DNA from: Saxidomus purpurata
Taxonomy: Eukaryota > Mollusca > Bivalvia > Venerida > Veneridae
NCBI GenBank assembly: GCA_022818135.1
Contig: JAFMSR010000006.1
Span: 39,020,038-39,084,037, forward strand
Length of the DNA: 64,000 nucleotides
Direction: 5' to 3'
Made by a program: the position numbers and the translations under genes. Shown piece after piece: positions 45,894 to 55,976 of the stretch. A model generated the notes under the pieces. The model saw only the letters and a list, made by a program, of their open reading frames with translations. It made no database searches and was not told the DNA's origin. Each line of letters starts with the position of its first letter. The first letter of the stretch is position 1.

Positions 45894-46393
45894 NNNNNNN
45901 NNNNNNNNNNNNNNNNNNNNNNNNNNNNNNNNNNNNNNNNNNNNNNNNNNNNNNNNNNNNNNNNNNNNNNNNNNNNNNNNNNNNNNNNNNNNNNNNNNNN
46001 NNNNNNNNNNNNNNNNNNNNNNNNNNNNNNNNNNNNNNNNNNNNNNNNNNNNNNNNNNNNNNNNNNNNNNNNNNNNNNNNNNNNNNNNNNNNNNNNNNNN
46101 NNNNNNNNNNNNNNNNNNNNNNNNNNNNNNNNNNNNNNNNNNNNNNNNNNNNNNNNNNNNNNNNNNNNNNNNNNNNNNNNNNNNNNNNNNNNNNNNNNNN
46201 NNNNNNNNNNNNNNNNNNNNNNNNNNNNNNNNNNNNNNNNNNNNNNNNNNNNNNNNNNNNNNNNNNNNNNNNNNNNNNNNNNNNNNNNNNNNNNNNNNNN
46301 NNNNNNNNNNNNNNNNNNNNNNNNNNNNNNNNNNNNNNNNNNNNNNNNNNNNNNNNNNNNNNNNNNNNNNNNNNNNNNNNNNNNNNNNNNNNN
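45894..46393. other. Assembly gap (500 N)
   Basis: Placeholder gap that removes the start of the helicase gene. The apparent frame continuity across it is meaningless because its true length is unknown. Confidence 0.99.
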
Positions 46394-47490
46394 ATTTGAA
46401 ATGAAATACGATCAGATGGACACTGAATTCATTCAACAATACAACAACTCACAGGAATTTGAAAAAGCAGTACAACAAGTTAGAATGTTAGGTGAAAACA
46501 TACACTGTAAAATGACTCCACATTTTTCTTCAGTCCACTATGAAGACGCCACAGAAAAACCACAAGTCCTTGACGGTATAGTTTCCTTTGGTCAGCACGA
46601 ACCTCAATACTGTGAAAGAAACAATACACATAAGACTTATACGTCTGACAACTTTAAGTCACTGTCTCAATTCACTTTGACAGAGCAAGAATTTTTAAAC
46701 GCCAAAAAATCACTTAACTCTCAACAGAAAGCGGTTCTTGAATACATAACCACAGCTTACCAACAAAAGAAACAAATCCACATATTCATTAGTGGTGGTG
46801 CTGGCACTGGCAAATCCTACTTGCTAAAAATCATCAGAGATCTACTACTAAGAGAAAACCTGTATGATTTCCCAAATGTTATAGTGGCTGCTCCTACTGG
46901 AGCAGCAGCTTTCAATGTTAATGGTTGGACACTCCATACTATGCTTCACCTGGACATAACACATGATAAATACACACCATATACAAAACTATCTGACAAA
47001 AAACTATCTCAACTTCGACCAATCTTTAAAAATATCAAAGTACTCATTATTGATGAAATCAGTATGGTTAGCATACACATGCTGATACAAATTCATTGTA
47101 GGTTAACAGAAATAATGAATACACATGATCTAACAGACGTTTACTATGGTGGCCTTTCAATTGTTTCATTTGGTGATTTTTACCAATTAAAACCAGTTTT
47201 TGGTTCCCCTGTTTTTTCCAACCACGATGACCTCATCACCAAACATATTTGGAAAGACTTCTTTCTTATGGTCATATTGGAAGAGAATTACAGGCAACAA
47301 CAAGACACTACATATGCCAAACTTCTCAACAATATATGCACAGGACATCATACTAAGGAAGATATAGACCTCTTAAGGACTAGATTGAATACAACATGCA
47401 GCTACACAACCCAACACATATTCCCTACTATTGTTAAATGCAAAGCACACAATGAAACATGCACAAAGACAATCCAAAAAAAAATACACT
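46394..47490 (+). pseudogene. PIF1/Helitron-type helicase, 5' half (split by an LTR retrotransposon)
   Basis: Open from the gap edge. SF1 helicase motifs in order: Walker A GGAGTGKS (46794-46817), Ia APTGAAAF (from 46890), Walker B IIDEIS (DE at 47052-47057), III GDFYQLKPV (from 47172) and IV EENYRQ (47280-47297). The spacing is that of PIF1-family DNA helicases, as in Helitron Rep-Hel proteins. In the family this enzyme unwinds DNA 5' to 3', and in Helitrons it works with an HUH Rep domain. Any Rep part would lie in or before the gap and is not seen. The frame ends where the LTR element inserted. A run of nine A at 47476-47484 lies just before the break. The two halves are in different frames, so the gene carried, or the assembly has, a length error besides the insertion. 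Confidence 0.85.
47487..47490. repeat. Target-site duplication, left copy
   Basis: 'cact' directly before the 5' LTR, matched by 'cact' at 50189-50192 after the 3' LTR. It could be read as longer by one to a few bases because the LTR end 'aata' also occurs in the target ('aatacact'). Confidence 0.75.
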
Positions 47491-48299
47491 TATTATGATG
47501 TGAATTTTGGAACCGAATTGTTAAAAATAAAATTTGGTTATTGTTTAACAAATATGTTGATTTTGGTATCAAAATGTTCAGAATTTACAGTAGATTTTCT
47601 ATGTAGTAATTTAGGATTTGTTTTATGCAATTTAAATCAATATTTAAAGAAAATTAATTTATTCAAACTTGTAATTTTTGCTAAATGTCAAATCTTTTAA
47701 GATGTTGTTAAGTAACTCAAAGCCATAATACCATTTCTGCTCAAGGAAATAGTTTAATTGTTCAGGTATTAATCGTGAAACCTTTGTATTTACATCACTG
47801 ATTGGCCACCATTCTCAAACAATGACTTTACTAGCTCAAGGCTTATCCAGGCTGCCATGCAATCACTTTGAAGTTAAATCTTTTATTTTGTTTGATTTGT
47901 TGTTAAATTTTTATTGTTAAATGAGTTAATAATTTCATAAGTGACAGATAAAATATCACAGAAATATTGGTATATAAACCTCAGAATTTTATAGGTTCAA
48001 CATGAGTGAATTAATTAATGAATATTCAGAAATACTTAAATTACCTTACTTACTCTGTGTTTTAAAACTTTGTGTACTTAGTGAAAAAGTGGACATTTTC
48101 TAATTCTTTGTGACTCTTAAAAATATATGGACTTTGTGTAAATCTATGTGATATTCTAAGTGAACTGTTATTTAAATGAAATAAAGGATTGTCATAATTT
48201 GCAGTGTCTTACTTGGAACTTAATTAAAAAAGACTCTACCACTTGATATTTATTCGAAATTCCCCGAAACTTAAACGTTAAGAACAACGCTTCTTAATA
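47491..48299 (+). repeat. 5' LTR
   Basis: 809 bp. A TATA box 'tatataaa' at 47971-47978 and AATAAA at 48180-48185 give a plausible U3-R-U5 order, with R from about 48000 to 48200. An open frame at its start (to 47700) is present in both LTRs and has no protein-like features. Confidence 0.92.
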
Positions 48300-48356
48300 A
48301 ATTGGTGGAGAATCCGGGTAAGATTCCGGAACCTCAAAACTACATTGCCAAGCATT

Positions 48357-49307
48357 ATGAACCATTTCCAAGTAAGACCGTTCATAAGGATGACACCATT
48401 CTTCAAACGTCAATGCTGGATACAGCCTGCATCACATCAGTGTCTGCGCTGTTGTGAGATCCACTCTGGCGTTCACATGTGCAAGGCAGTAACACGCATC
48501 TGCTACGCCTGTCGTCAATATGGACATATAAGCCAATCAACATTATGCCAGAAGAACAGGGAACAACAAAATTCTAAATGTGGATCACTCCAACAGGATA
48601 CCACAACAAAGTCATCCAGCCTGGAACCAGAGTGCGACACAGAAATGATATGTACAGCCATGCCATTTTCTGCCGTCTCCAACAATGAACTGCTAGACTC
48701 GGTTCCAATGCAAACTTTACAAAATGAAGAGCTAAACCGTTACAAACAGAAGTGTAACAGCCAACAGGTTCTTATAGCATCACTTCAAGAAACTGAAAGT
48801 GAGCTAAGGAATGAAATTTCATCCAAAGTGAATGAAAACTGTGTTAACATTTCTGCATTAAGTGAAGTCAGTCAAGAAAATGAATCTCTAAAAAGGACGG
48901 TTCAAGATCTCTTCAAATTTGTAATGGAATTTGATATGTTTTGGTTCAATTCAGAAATGGAGAACAACACCATCCAAGAAGAAAAACAACAGCTACTACA
49001 GCATGTTTGCAGTGCTACATCGCTGAACAAACAGCGCACTGGAAGGAAGTTTGAGTGTAACAGATGTGGCACTAAGAACTTCCATACACTAAAGGACTGT
49101 GCTGCTCAAGGTAACCAATGTGGAAGATGTGGCAAAGAAAATCACTTTACCTTCATGTGCAGAAACCCATTGGATATTCCCAAGATTAATGTTGGACTCA
49201 AAACAAAACAACTTCTTGATGGTTTATTTCAATCAGTGAGTAAACAGCATCCACAACAAGGACTTTATTTATTTGAGACAGACCACTATAAACCAAACTG
49301 TGATTAA
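48357..49307 (+). CDS. Gag-like zinc-knuckle protein of the LTR element
   Basis: 316 residues from the first in-frame ATG (the frame is open a little upstream). The N-terminal cysteine-rich part has C29-x2-C32 with H40 and C42, then C49-x2-C52-x4-H57-x6-C64. The middle (about 115-190) is polar and likely coiled coil (LNRYKQKC...SLQETESELRNEI...ENESLKRTVQDL). The C-terminal part has C234-x2-C237-x5-H243-x4-C248 and a classic knuckle C255-x2-C258-x4-H263-x4-C268 (CGRCGKENHFTFMC), as in nucleocapsid parts of Gypsy-type Gag. There is no capsid-sized region before the first knuckle and no protease after the last. A role in packaging RNA is inferred. It could instead be an internally deleted Gag-Pol, or a captured cellular zinc-knuckle gene. 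Confidence 0.8.
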   Translation: MNHFQVRPFIRMTPFFKRQCWIQPASHQCLRCCEIHSGVHMCKAVTRICYACRQYGHISQSTLCQKNREQQNSKCGSLQQDTTTKSSSLEPECDTEMICTAMPFSAVSNNELLDSVPMQTLQNEELNRYKQKCNSQQVLIASLQETESELRNEISSKVNENCVNISALSEVSQENESLKRTVQDLFKFVMEFDMFWFNSEMENNTIQEEKQQLLQHVCSATSLNKQRTGRKFECNRCGTKNFHTLKDCAAQGNQCGRCGKENHFTFMCRNPLDIPKINVGLKTKQLLDGLFQSVSKQHPQQGLYLFETDHYKPNCD

Positions 49308-49379
49308 CTGTGATTTTAGAAAAAAATCTTTAAAATTCTTTTTACTTTGGGGTCCAAAGCAAACAGACAAGGGAGGAAC

Positions 49380-50188
49380 TATTATGATGTGAATTTTGGA
49401 ACCGAATTGTTAAAAATAAAATTTGGTTATTGTTTAACAAATATGTTGATTTTGGTATCAAAATGTTCAGAATTTACAGTAGATTTTCTATGTAGTAATT
49501 TAGGATTTGTTTTATGCAATTTAAATCAATATTTAAAGAAAATTAATTTATTCAAACTTGTAATTTTTGCTAAATGTCAAATCTTTTAAGATGTTGTTAA
49601 GTAACTCAAAGCCATAATACCATTTCTGCTCAAGGAAATAGTTTAATTGTTCAGGTATTAATCTTGAAACCTTTGTATTTACATCACTGATTGGCCACCA
49701 TTCTCAAACAATGACTTTACTAGCTCAAGGCTTATCCAGGCTGCCATGCAATCACTTTGAAGTTAAATCTTTTATTTTGTTTGATTTGTTGTTAAATTTT
49801 TATTGTTAAATGAGTTAATAATTTCATAAGTGACAGATAAAATATCACAGAAATATTGGTATATAAACCTCAGAATTTTATAGGTTCAACATGAGTGAAT
49901 TAATTAATGAATATTCAGAAATACTTAAATTACCTTACTTACTCTGTGTTTTAAAACTTTGTGTACTTAGTGAAAAAGTGGACATTTTCTAATTCTTTGT
50001 GACTCTTAAAAATATATGGACTTTGTGTAAATCTATGTGATATTCTAAGTAAACTGGTGTTTAAATGAAATAAAGGATTGTCATAATTTGCAGTGTCTTA
50101 CTTGGAACTTAATTAAAAAAGACTCTACCACTTGATATTTATTCGAAATTCCCCGAAACTTAAACGTTAAGAACAACGCTTCTTAATA
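49380..50188 (+). repeat. 3' LTR
   Basis: 809 bp, the same length as the 5' LTR. Differences seen: 'aatcttgaaa' versus 'aatcgtgaaa', and three bases in 'aagtaaactggtgttt' versus 'aagtgaactgttattt'. TATA box at 49860-49867. Confidence 0.92.
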
Positions 50189-50809
50189 CACTTGACAGGA
50201 TCATATGTAAAGCTATTGATGAACTGCCATCAGATGATATATCTGAAAAAGAATCAGAGTGTGCTGGGCTACACAAAGAATTGTCCTTATGTATAGGCTC
50301 AAGAGTTATGCTTCTACACAATATACAAACAACGCAAGGTTTAGTAAATGGTACACAAGGTACAATCACAGCATTCACATGGAATAATACCCAAAAGCAA
50401 TCCAATATTGGTGAATTACCATATTCTGTGTCTGTAGCTTGATGACCCAAAAGTAGGATGTGTCTTTTTACAACACAAACATGAAGCTATTAATATTAGA
50501 CCTATTACAGCATCTTTCAGGACAAGGCACCCACATCAAACAATACAAAGAACACAACTTCCTTTAGCTGTCTCTTTTGGAATCACTGTTCATAAAGTAC
50601 AAGGCCAAACACTAGGTAAAGCAGTGGTAGACATTGGCCCTGCAGTATTTCAATGCGGTATGGCATACGTAGCCCTCAGCAGAGTTTCTACACTACAGGG
50701 TTTACAACTCTTAAACTTGGACCAAAAAAAACTTTATCCTCCAAGCCATGTTGATGAGGAAATGCAAATAATGCCATTACTATCATTAGAACACAACACC
50801 ATCAATTGA
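50189..50809 (+). pseudogene. PIF1/Helitron-type helicase, 3' half
   Basis: Continues the helicase after the LTR element. First frame: LDRIICKAIDELPSDD, then GSRVMLLHN (50296-50322) and GLVNGTQGTI, ending at TGA 50440-50442. A one-base frame change at about 50437 gives LDDPKVGCVFL, then the terminal PIF1 motifs VHKVQGQTL (from 50588) and MAYVALSRV (to about 50686), with the normal stop at 50807-50809. These are helicase motifs V and VI. The extra frame break means the gene was probably already dead, or the assembly has an indel there. The C terminus after motif VI is about 40 residues, normal for the family. Confidence 0.85.
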
Positions 50810-52278
50810 ATAACAATATAATATTATGTACATAAATGTAAATATGTTTTATTACTCCAAATACAATTTCAATATTGTATCCAGACATGTTAAGAATGTA
50901 CAAAATACATAACAAAATATGCATTCTATGCCACCAATACATTTTAAACACACTGAATGTAAATGGTATACAAACAGAATCATTAAGCAATATTTATCGT
51001 AGTATTACCTTTTACAGCACTTAATATCTTTGTACATACACACTGTCAATGGCTGTAGGTAAAATATATTTAAAGAAATGACAATGTCATACAAGTATAT
51101 TGGAAACTGTTTGTAAAGCCTCAATATTTAGTAAATAGTGTATATTTTCAAATCTACTGATAACCATTACAATTATTCATATTCATATTGAAACCTTAAT
51201 TATTGTCATAATATAAAATGAAATATAACAGAAAGCAGCTATAAGAAAGTACATATGCAAACAGGACAAATATTGTTGATATGATATTGCTTTATATTCT
51301 ATATTGCTATTAAATTACATCACTTGTATCATATTACCATTTATGTGTGGAAAAATATTGAGTACATAATAAACATGTTGCAACACTACATCAGCTATCT
51401 CACTGTAGTTAGCATACATTAATGTACTTATAATATTTATATACTATAAGTATACATTATATATCTATATTACAGGAATAAACAAATTTATTGCAAAACA
51501 GCATTAATTTAGCCAACCAATGCAATTAGTATTTTTTTTCTGTTATATAGACCAATAACAGCCTTACAATTTCGCCATATACAGACAGTATTTGTATTGA
51601 AATGTATAGAGATTTAGGGCAGAGCTTAGCTCCATCATGTCACAGTTTTACTTATTGGAAAAAGAAGTCAAATAATAATATTCATATTGGACATATTGAG
51701 TCAATATGGAGAATACAATTAGCCTTTGAATGAAATAGGGGCACTTGATTGGATTGGAATATAAGGCAAACTGTGATAATATATTATCAAGTAATACAAT
51801 TTCCACTTAAATAACTGTTCTGGCCTCATACAAATGCTAACACCAGTGTTTCTTTCTATGACCCATATTAATATTATAACACATGACTTTTCATTTAAAC
51901 TCAAAATAAATTATGTTACTTATAACCTTCCTATATAAAATAAACCTATTACACTACTGGAAAATACATTTTGAGTTTTCTGTTATTTGATAATCACTTG
52001 TTGCATTATATTACTTCTGTACCTTGTGTAAATAGAAAAACGTTATATGTAATAACAAACCTGTATGCGTACCTTTGTTCAATATGTTATCACATTACTC
52101 TACAGTATAATACATGTTGATAGTACTATCTTTGAGTACCCATTTGTTATATGTGTACTTTGGTAAATATATCACATTATGTACTAACAAAGATGTATCT
52201 ATACCTATGTACAACATCTTGTTTCATTACTTTACAGTATCATACATTTCATATTTTACCATTAAACAATACAATTCC
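50810..52278. other. Very AT-rich sequence after the helicase
   Basis: No gene recognised. If the helicase belongs to a Helitron, the element's 3' part would lie here, but no end could be fixed. Confidence 0.5.
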
Positions 52279-52432
52279 TTAAAAGGGCACTCCTTACATA
52301 TAGAAAATCTTAAGGTCTAACAATATATGACCAACATCATACCTTTTGTGGTAAAAACCAAATTTAATATTATTTCACTTACATTTCCTTTATGATATAT
52401 CAAACAATCAATGTCAAGGAGTGCCCCTTTCA
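52279..52432. mobile_element. MITE with 'aaagggcactcctta' terminal inverted repeats
   Basis: Left end 'aaaagggcactccttacat', right end 'aatgtcaaggagtgcccctttca'. About 150 bp, AT-rich interior, no ORF. Confidence 0.75.
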
Positions 52433-54042
52433 ATTAGACAATATTTCATATACCAGAATTATATATTATTTGCATATTATACAAATGTTTCATGAACAAT
52501 TATTATTATTAGCTTTCACTACAGTCAAATAAAGAATTATATACATCTTAACAATGACTTGTACTTCTTTCATATCTGTACTTATAATAAACCATTTCAA
52601 ACTCCAATATATGAAATACCCATTCATTTATATTATAATCGTCTCATAGAACTGAAAAGTTATAATTTTCTTGTTAGGATTACCCAAACTGTTCCATCTT
52701 TTATCGCACTCTTTGAATAACTCATAAATATTGAAAGAATATTTTATGTACAAAATACTCCAGAGCTTTAATTGTAAGAGCCTGCTGTAGACCTGTCATT
52801 TAAACATCGTCTGTCAACATTAAAATACTTAACAAGACAAATTTTGATGCAAAGCATCAAAGGCGCTGCGCATGTTTTTGAAACATGATTAAAGGAATCA
52901 AAGTCATTTTAGAATATCAGTAAACAAACTTTCAACGGGAAAAACCAAATACATTATGTTATATGTGACTGTTATCATAATAAGTAAAAAAAAACACATT
53001 TACTACAGTTTAACCAAAAAATAAACGAATCATAAAACAACCTTCCGTATAATGGTACGATGACGCCCATTAAACAAGGCTACAGCTCGTGGTCAGTAGA
53101 CGCTTTTCGACGCAGACGAAACCCACGTGATTAATTTTGTCTTTATTATTGGTCAGTTGTTAGCGATGCTTTACATAACTTTCATTGAGACCCCATGTAT
53201 CGCATAGTTAGGTGAACGGTCTTATTTATAATGCCTACATTTTACTTTAGTATGTAGTAATTAAAATGGGTTTTCATTAATTATTCACGTTGACAACATA
53301 TGTATATAAACTTCAAAATGTTTAGAGATAGCAAACAACTATCTAGACGTTTTTTTCTGAACTTTGATGAATCTGGCCGTAGGGTCCGTAAACAAAGCAA
53401 TAAAAAAACCGTAACCTTCAAGTTTGTGGAAAAGTTATTAAATATTCTATGAATATGTCAAAAGTTTTGAATTAACGGTCGAAGACGTATGCATCTGGTA
53501 TAGTATTGTTTGTAATCAATTAATACTATTTATTTATTCATTATAGGGAGTTTGTTCAAACATAATACATAGTTTTTAATTACAATAATAATGTTGGCTG
53601 CTCCCTTTTCGATTATGCAACACCATGGTACAAAATTAAAACCTATTCAATACTGGCACTGTGCTTCCGCACAGCGCCAATGAATACTATGAGGTTACAT
53701 TTTACAATCTATCAGTATCATCATGAATTTTTGTGAGATTGTTTATTGTTTTCAGTCGGATCATGATGGAACTGTTCAAAATGTTTAAGTTTATGATCTC
53801 ACAGTCAACTTCCAAAATTGGTCACATGAGGTCAAAAACTAGGTCATATAAACAGAGGCAACATTTTCAGGCTGATCATTATGAAACCAGCCGGAAAACC
53901 TGGTTAATTTAAGCATACACCTTATTTACAACATGGCCTTCTATAAACACATTCACTTACATACACTGAAACTGTCCAGTTACACACAGTCATTCACTTA
54001 TTGACAGACACTCAAAATAAACTTATTATAAGTATTGTATAA
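52433..54042. other. Non-coding stretch with small GC-rich hairpins
   Basis: 'tttgatgcaaagcatcaaa' (about 52842-52860) is a perfect 8-bp stem followed by 'ggcgctgcgcatg'. 'ggcactgtgcttccgcacagcgcc' lies at about 53655-53678. A stretch at 53040-53240 has more CpG than its surroundings. No gene recognised. Confidence 0.45.
53655..53678. repeat. GC-rich hairpin
   Basis: Ten-base stem 'ggcactgtgc'/'gcacagcgcc' with one mismatch and loop 'ttcc', in AT-rich DNA. It resembles a Helitron 3' hairpin, but no CTRR end follows at the usual distance. Confidence 0.4.
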
Positions 54043-54381
54043 TTAAAGCGTGTGATAAATTATTAATCTGTAATACAACAAAAGCAATATCAATAAATTG
54101 ATTAAATAATTAAATTTATATCTGCATTTAAAGGAATTTAATGTTTGAGCTGAGCGGATATCAGTAGGAATATTATTCCAGATTTGCGCACTGTAGTACG
54201 TAAAAGAATCTTTATAATAGGTTGTCTTATACTGTGATATAACCAGATTATTACATGACGATGATCTCAGTCTGTAATTTGCATTTTTTGAGAATGTCAG
54301 TGATTCAGATAAATAACCTGGGGCCATGTTTTTAAATACATGAGGAATACCCTCGGGCAAGACACTTGATGCCAACTGCAA
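54043..54381 (-). pseudogene. LINE reverse transcriptase, C-terminal tail
   Basis: 112-residue open frame on the minus strand. Motifs in order: NMAPGYLSESL, NYRLRSS and QIWNNIPTDIRSAQTLNSFK. They match the conserved tail of CR1/jockey-type LINE ORF2 (APxYL...YNLRS...WNxLPxxIR...SFK). The catalytic domain is missing, so this is a 5'-truncated copy, as usual for LINEs. The upstream minus-strand sequence (54382-54480) does not continue the domain. The last 20 residues are hydrophobic and read into AT-rich DNA. Confidence 0.75.
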
Positions 54382-55976
54382 ATGGGTACCAGTGATGAAA
54401 ATCTCTGCCTTTCTCTCTCTGATAAATGATTAGTTTTATCAAGAATGATGTCTCGAGAGGGATTGATATAAGTTAGGAGAACTTGATTCGCAATTGGGCT
54501 AAAAATAGATTAGTATAAATTATCAAATTAAATAAAAAACCTTGTGTTTTGAACACCTTAGAGACCACCTTTTTAGCCTATCTCAGTTTTAACTGGGAAA
54601 TATGGCTCTTAGTTTGGAGATATAGGGCAACTATGGCCCTCTTGTTTACACAGAGGATAGTTTGTTTCATTTGAAGATCACAAAAGTTTCGAGATTGAAC
54701 TACCATAATTTTTACTCCTGAATGAATATTTGTGACTGAAAGATGGATATAAAGTATCACCAAACATGTAATTTAAGTTCACCTGACTGATGACTGCATT
54801 ATAATTATTAAAAAAAAAACTTAAACAGTACAGTAAGTACTATGTAAAATCAAAGCGCTGAAGACGCTGGATTTGTTTGTGTATTCTAAATATATGTCCT
54901 TTGTTTTGTTGCCGTTTATTTCAGTCTGTAATCTTCATAAGTGAAGGCTACACCGGTTGGTAATAAGATATGAACAGAATGCAACAGTTATAAATCGTAT
55001 TTTGGATCTAATTGTCTCTGTTTCTATTCCCGGTACACATAGACAGTAGGGATTTTCACTGAACTGAACAAAATGTTTTCACCTACAGTTCTACTGTCTA
55101 TAATCAGACACTGATCGAGCAGCTAGTTAGCAGTTACGGCGCTTCGATAACACAAACGAGCAGGCAATAGCACCGATCAATAAGGGGATCAATTTATTGT
55201 GCGGACCGACAAAGTAATAATGCGTATCTATAATGCCACAGTATACATTTATTGAGACAAGGAAGTAAAGATGTTCAAATGTTTTTCTGCAGTCATTGAT
55301 AATTATGTATTTTAACAAAATAGCTGATTCGATGCGTTTCAAGATAACGAGGCCTACAGTCGAATATAGGGTAAATTGCCTTCCACATAAACAATCACCA
55401 CCTAACCTTAATATAACATCGACATTAATGTATCCTAACACTTGTTTTCTGCTTAAACTCTAATACATGTAGGAACGCAGACTACCTCGCGCTATGTCCG
55501 CAGAATAAACATATCAGCAATACGGAAAGTTATAATTACGTCCCTTTTCGTGCATTGAATAAAATTTATGAATGGAAGGATATTATCGTAAAAAGAGCAT
55601 GTGTAAACATGCGCGTAAATATTCCTGGCTGTTCAAAATATTTCATTCTTTAAAATGACGATCAGGGTTAGACATTTTGTTGTCACAGAAACTCCAAAAG
55701 ATGTTTTCTTTCCGCACATGATTTAAGAAATGGCTGAAATTGGAACTATTTCTATAGGGTGTATATATATAGTAAATCGTCCCTTATTTTTACGCATCAT
55801 TGTAAAATGAAATACATCCGCGGTTCTTATTCAAAAACAGTTTACTTTCGTTATATTTACAAAATTTAGCTGATGCTGCATCATCAGAGTTTATAACATT
55901 ATATATTTAAACAATACAACTTTCACGTCTGCAATTGCCATATGGTTTCAAATGAAGACTCATAATTTGGGATTAT
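54382..55976. other. Non-coding stretch with SINE and repeat tails; probable 5' flank of the next gene
   Basis: 54483-54523 repeats the SINE tail seen at 10947-10975. 'ggccctcttgttta' near 54632 matches the end of the 41080-41690 repeat. 55400-55970 may hold the promoter of the gene starting at 55977; no TATA or initiator could be fixed. Confidence 0.4.

Larger units (their letters stand above)
47491..50188 (+). mobile_element. Non-autonomous LTR retrotransposon, 2698 bp, inserted in the helicase gene
   Basis: Two 809-bp direct repeats (47491-48299 and 49380-50188) flank a 1080-bp interior. A primer-binding-like 'ttggtggagaatccgggt' follows the 5' LTR, and a purine-rich 'acaagggaggaa' precedes the 3' LTR. 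LTR ends TATTA...TAATA are inverted. A CACT target duplication flanks the element. The interior encodes one zinc-knuckle protein and no protease, reverse transcriptase, RNase H or integrase, so it must depend on enzymes from another element. About four differences between the LTRs (roughly 0.5%) show a recent insertion. The Gypsy class is inferred from the knuckle pattern only. Confidence 0.92.

Noticed and set aside
47431..47700. 89-residue frame, repeated at 49347-49589
   Set aside because: Lies in the U3 part of the LTRs; duplicated because the LTRs are, with no protein-like features.
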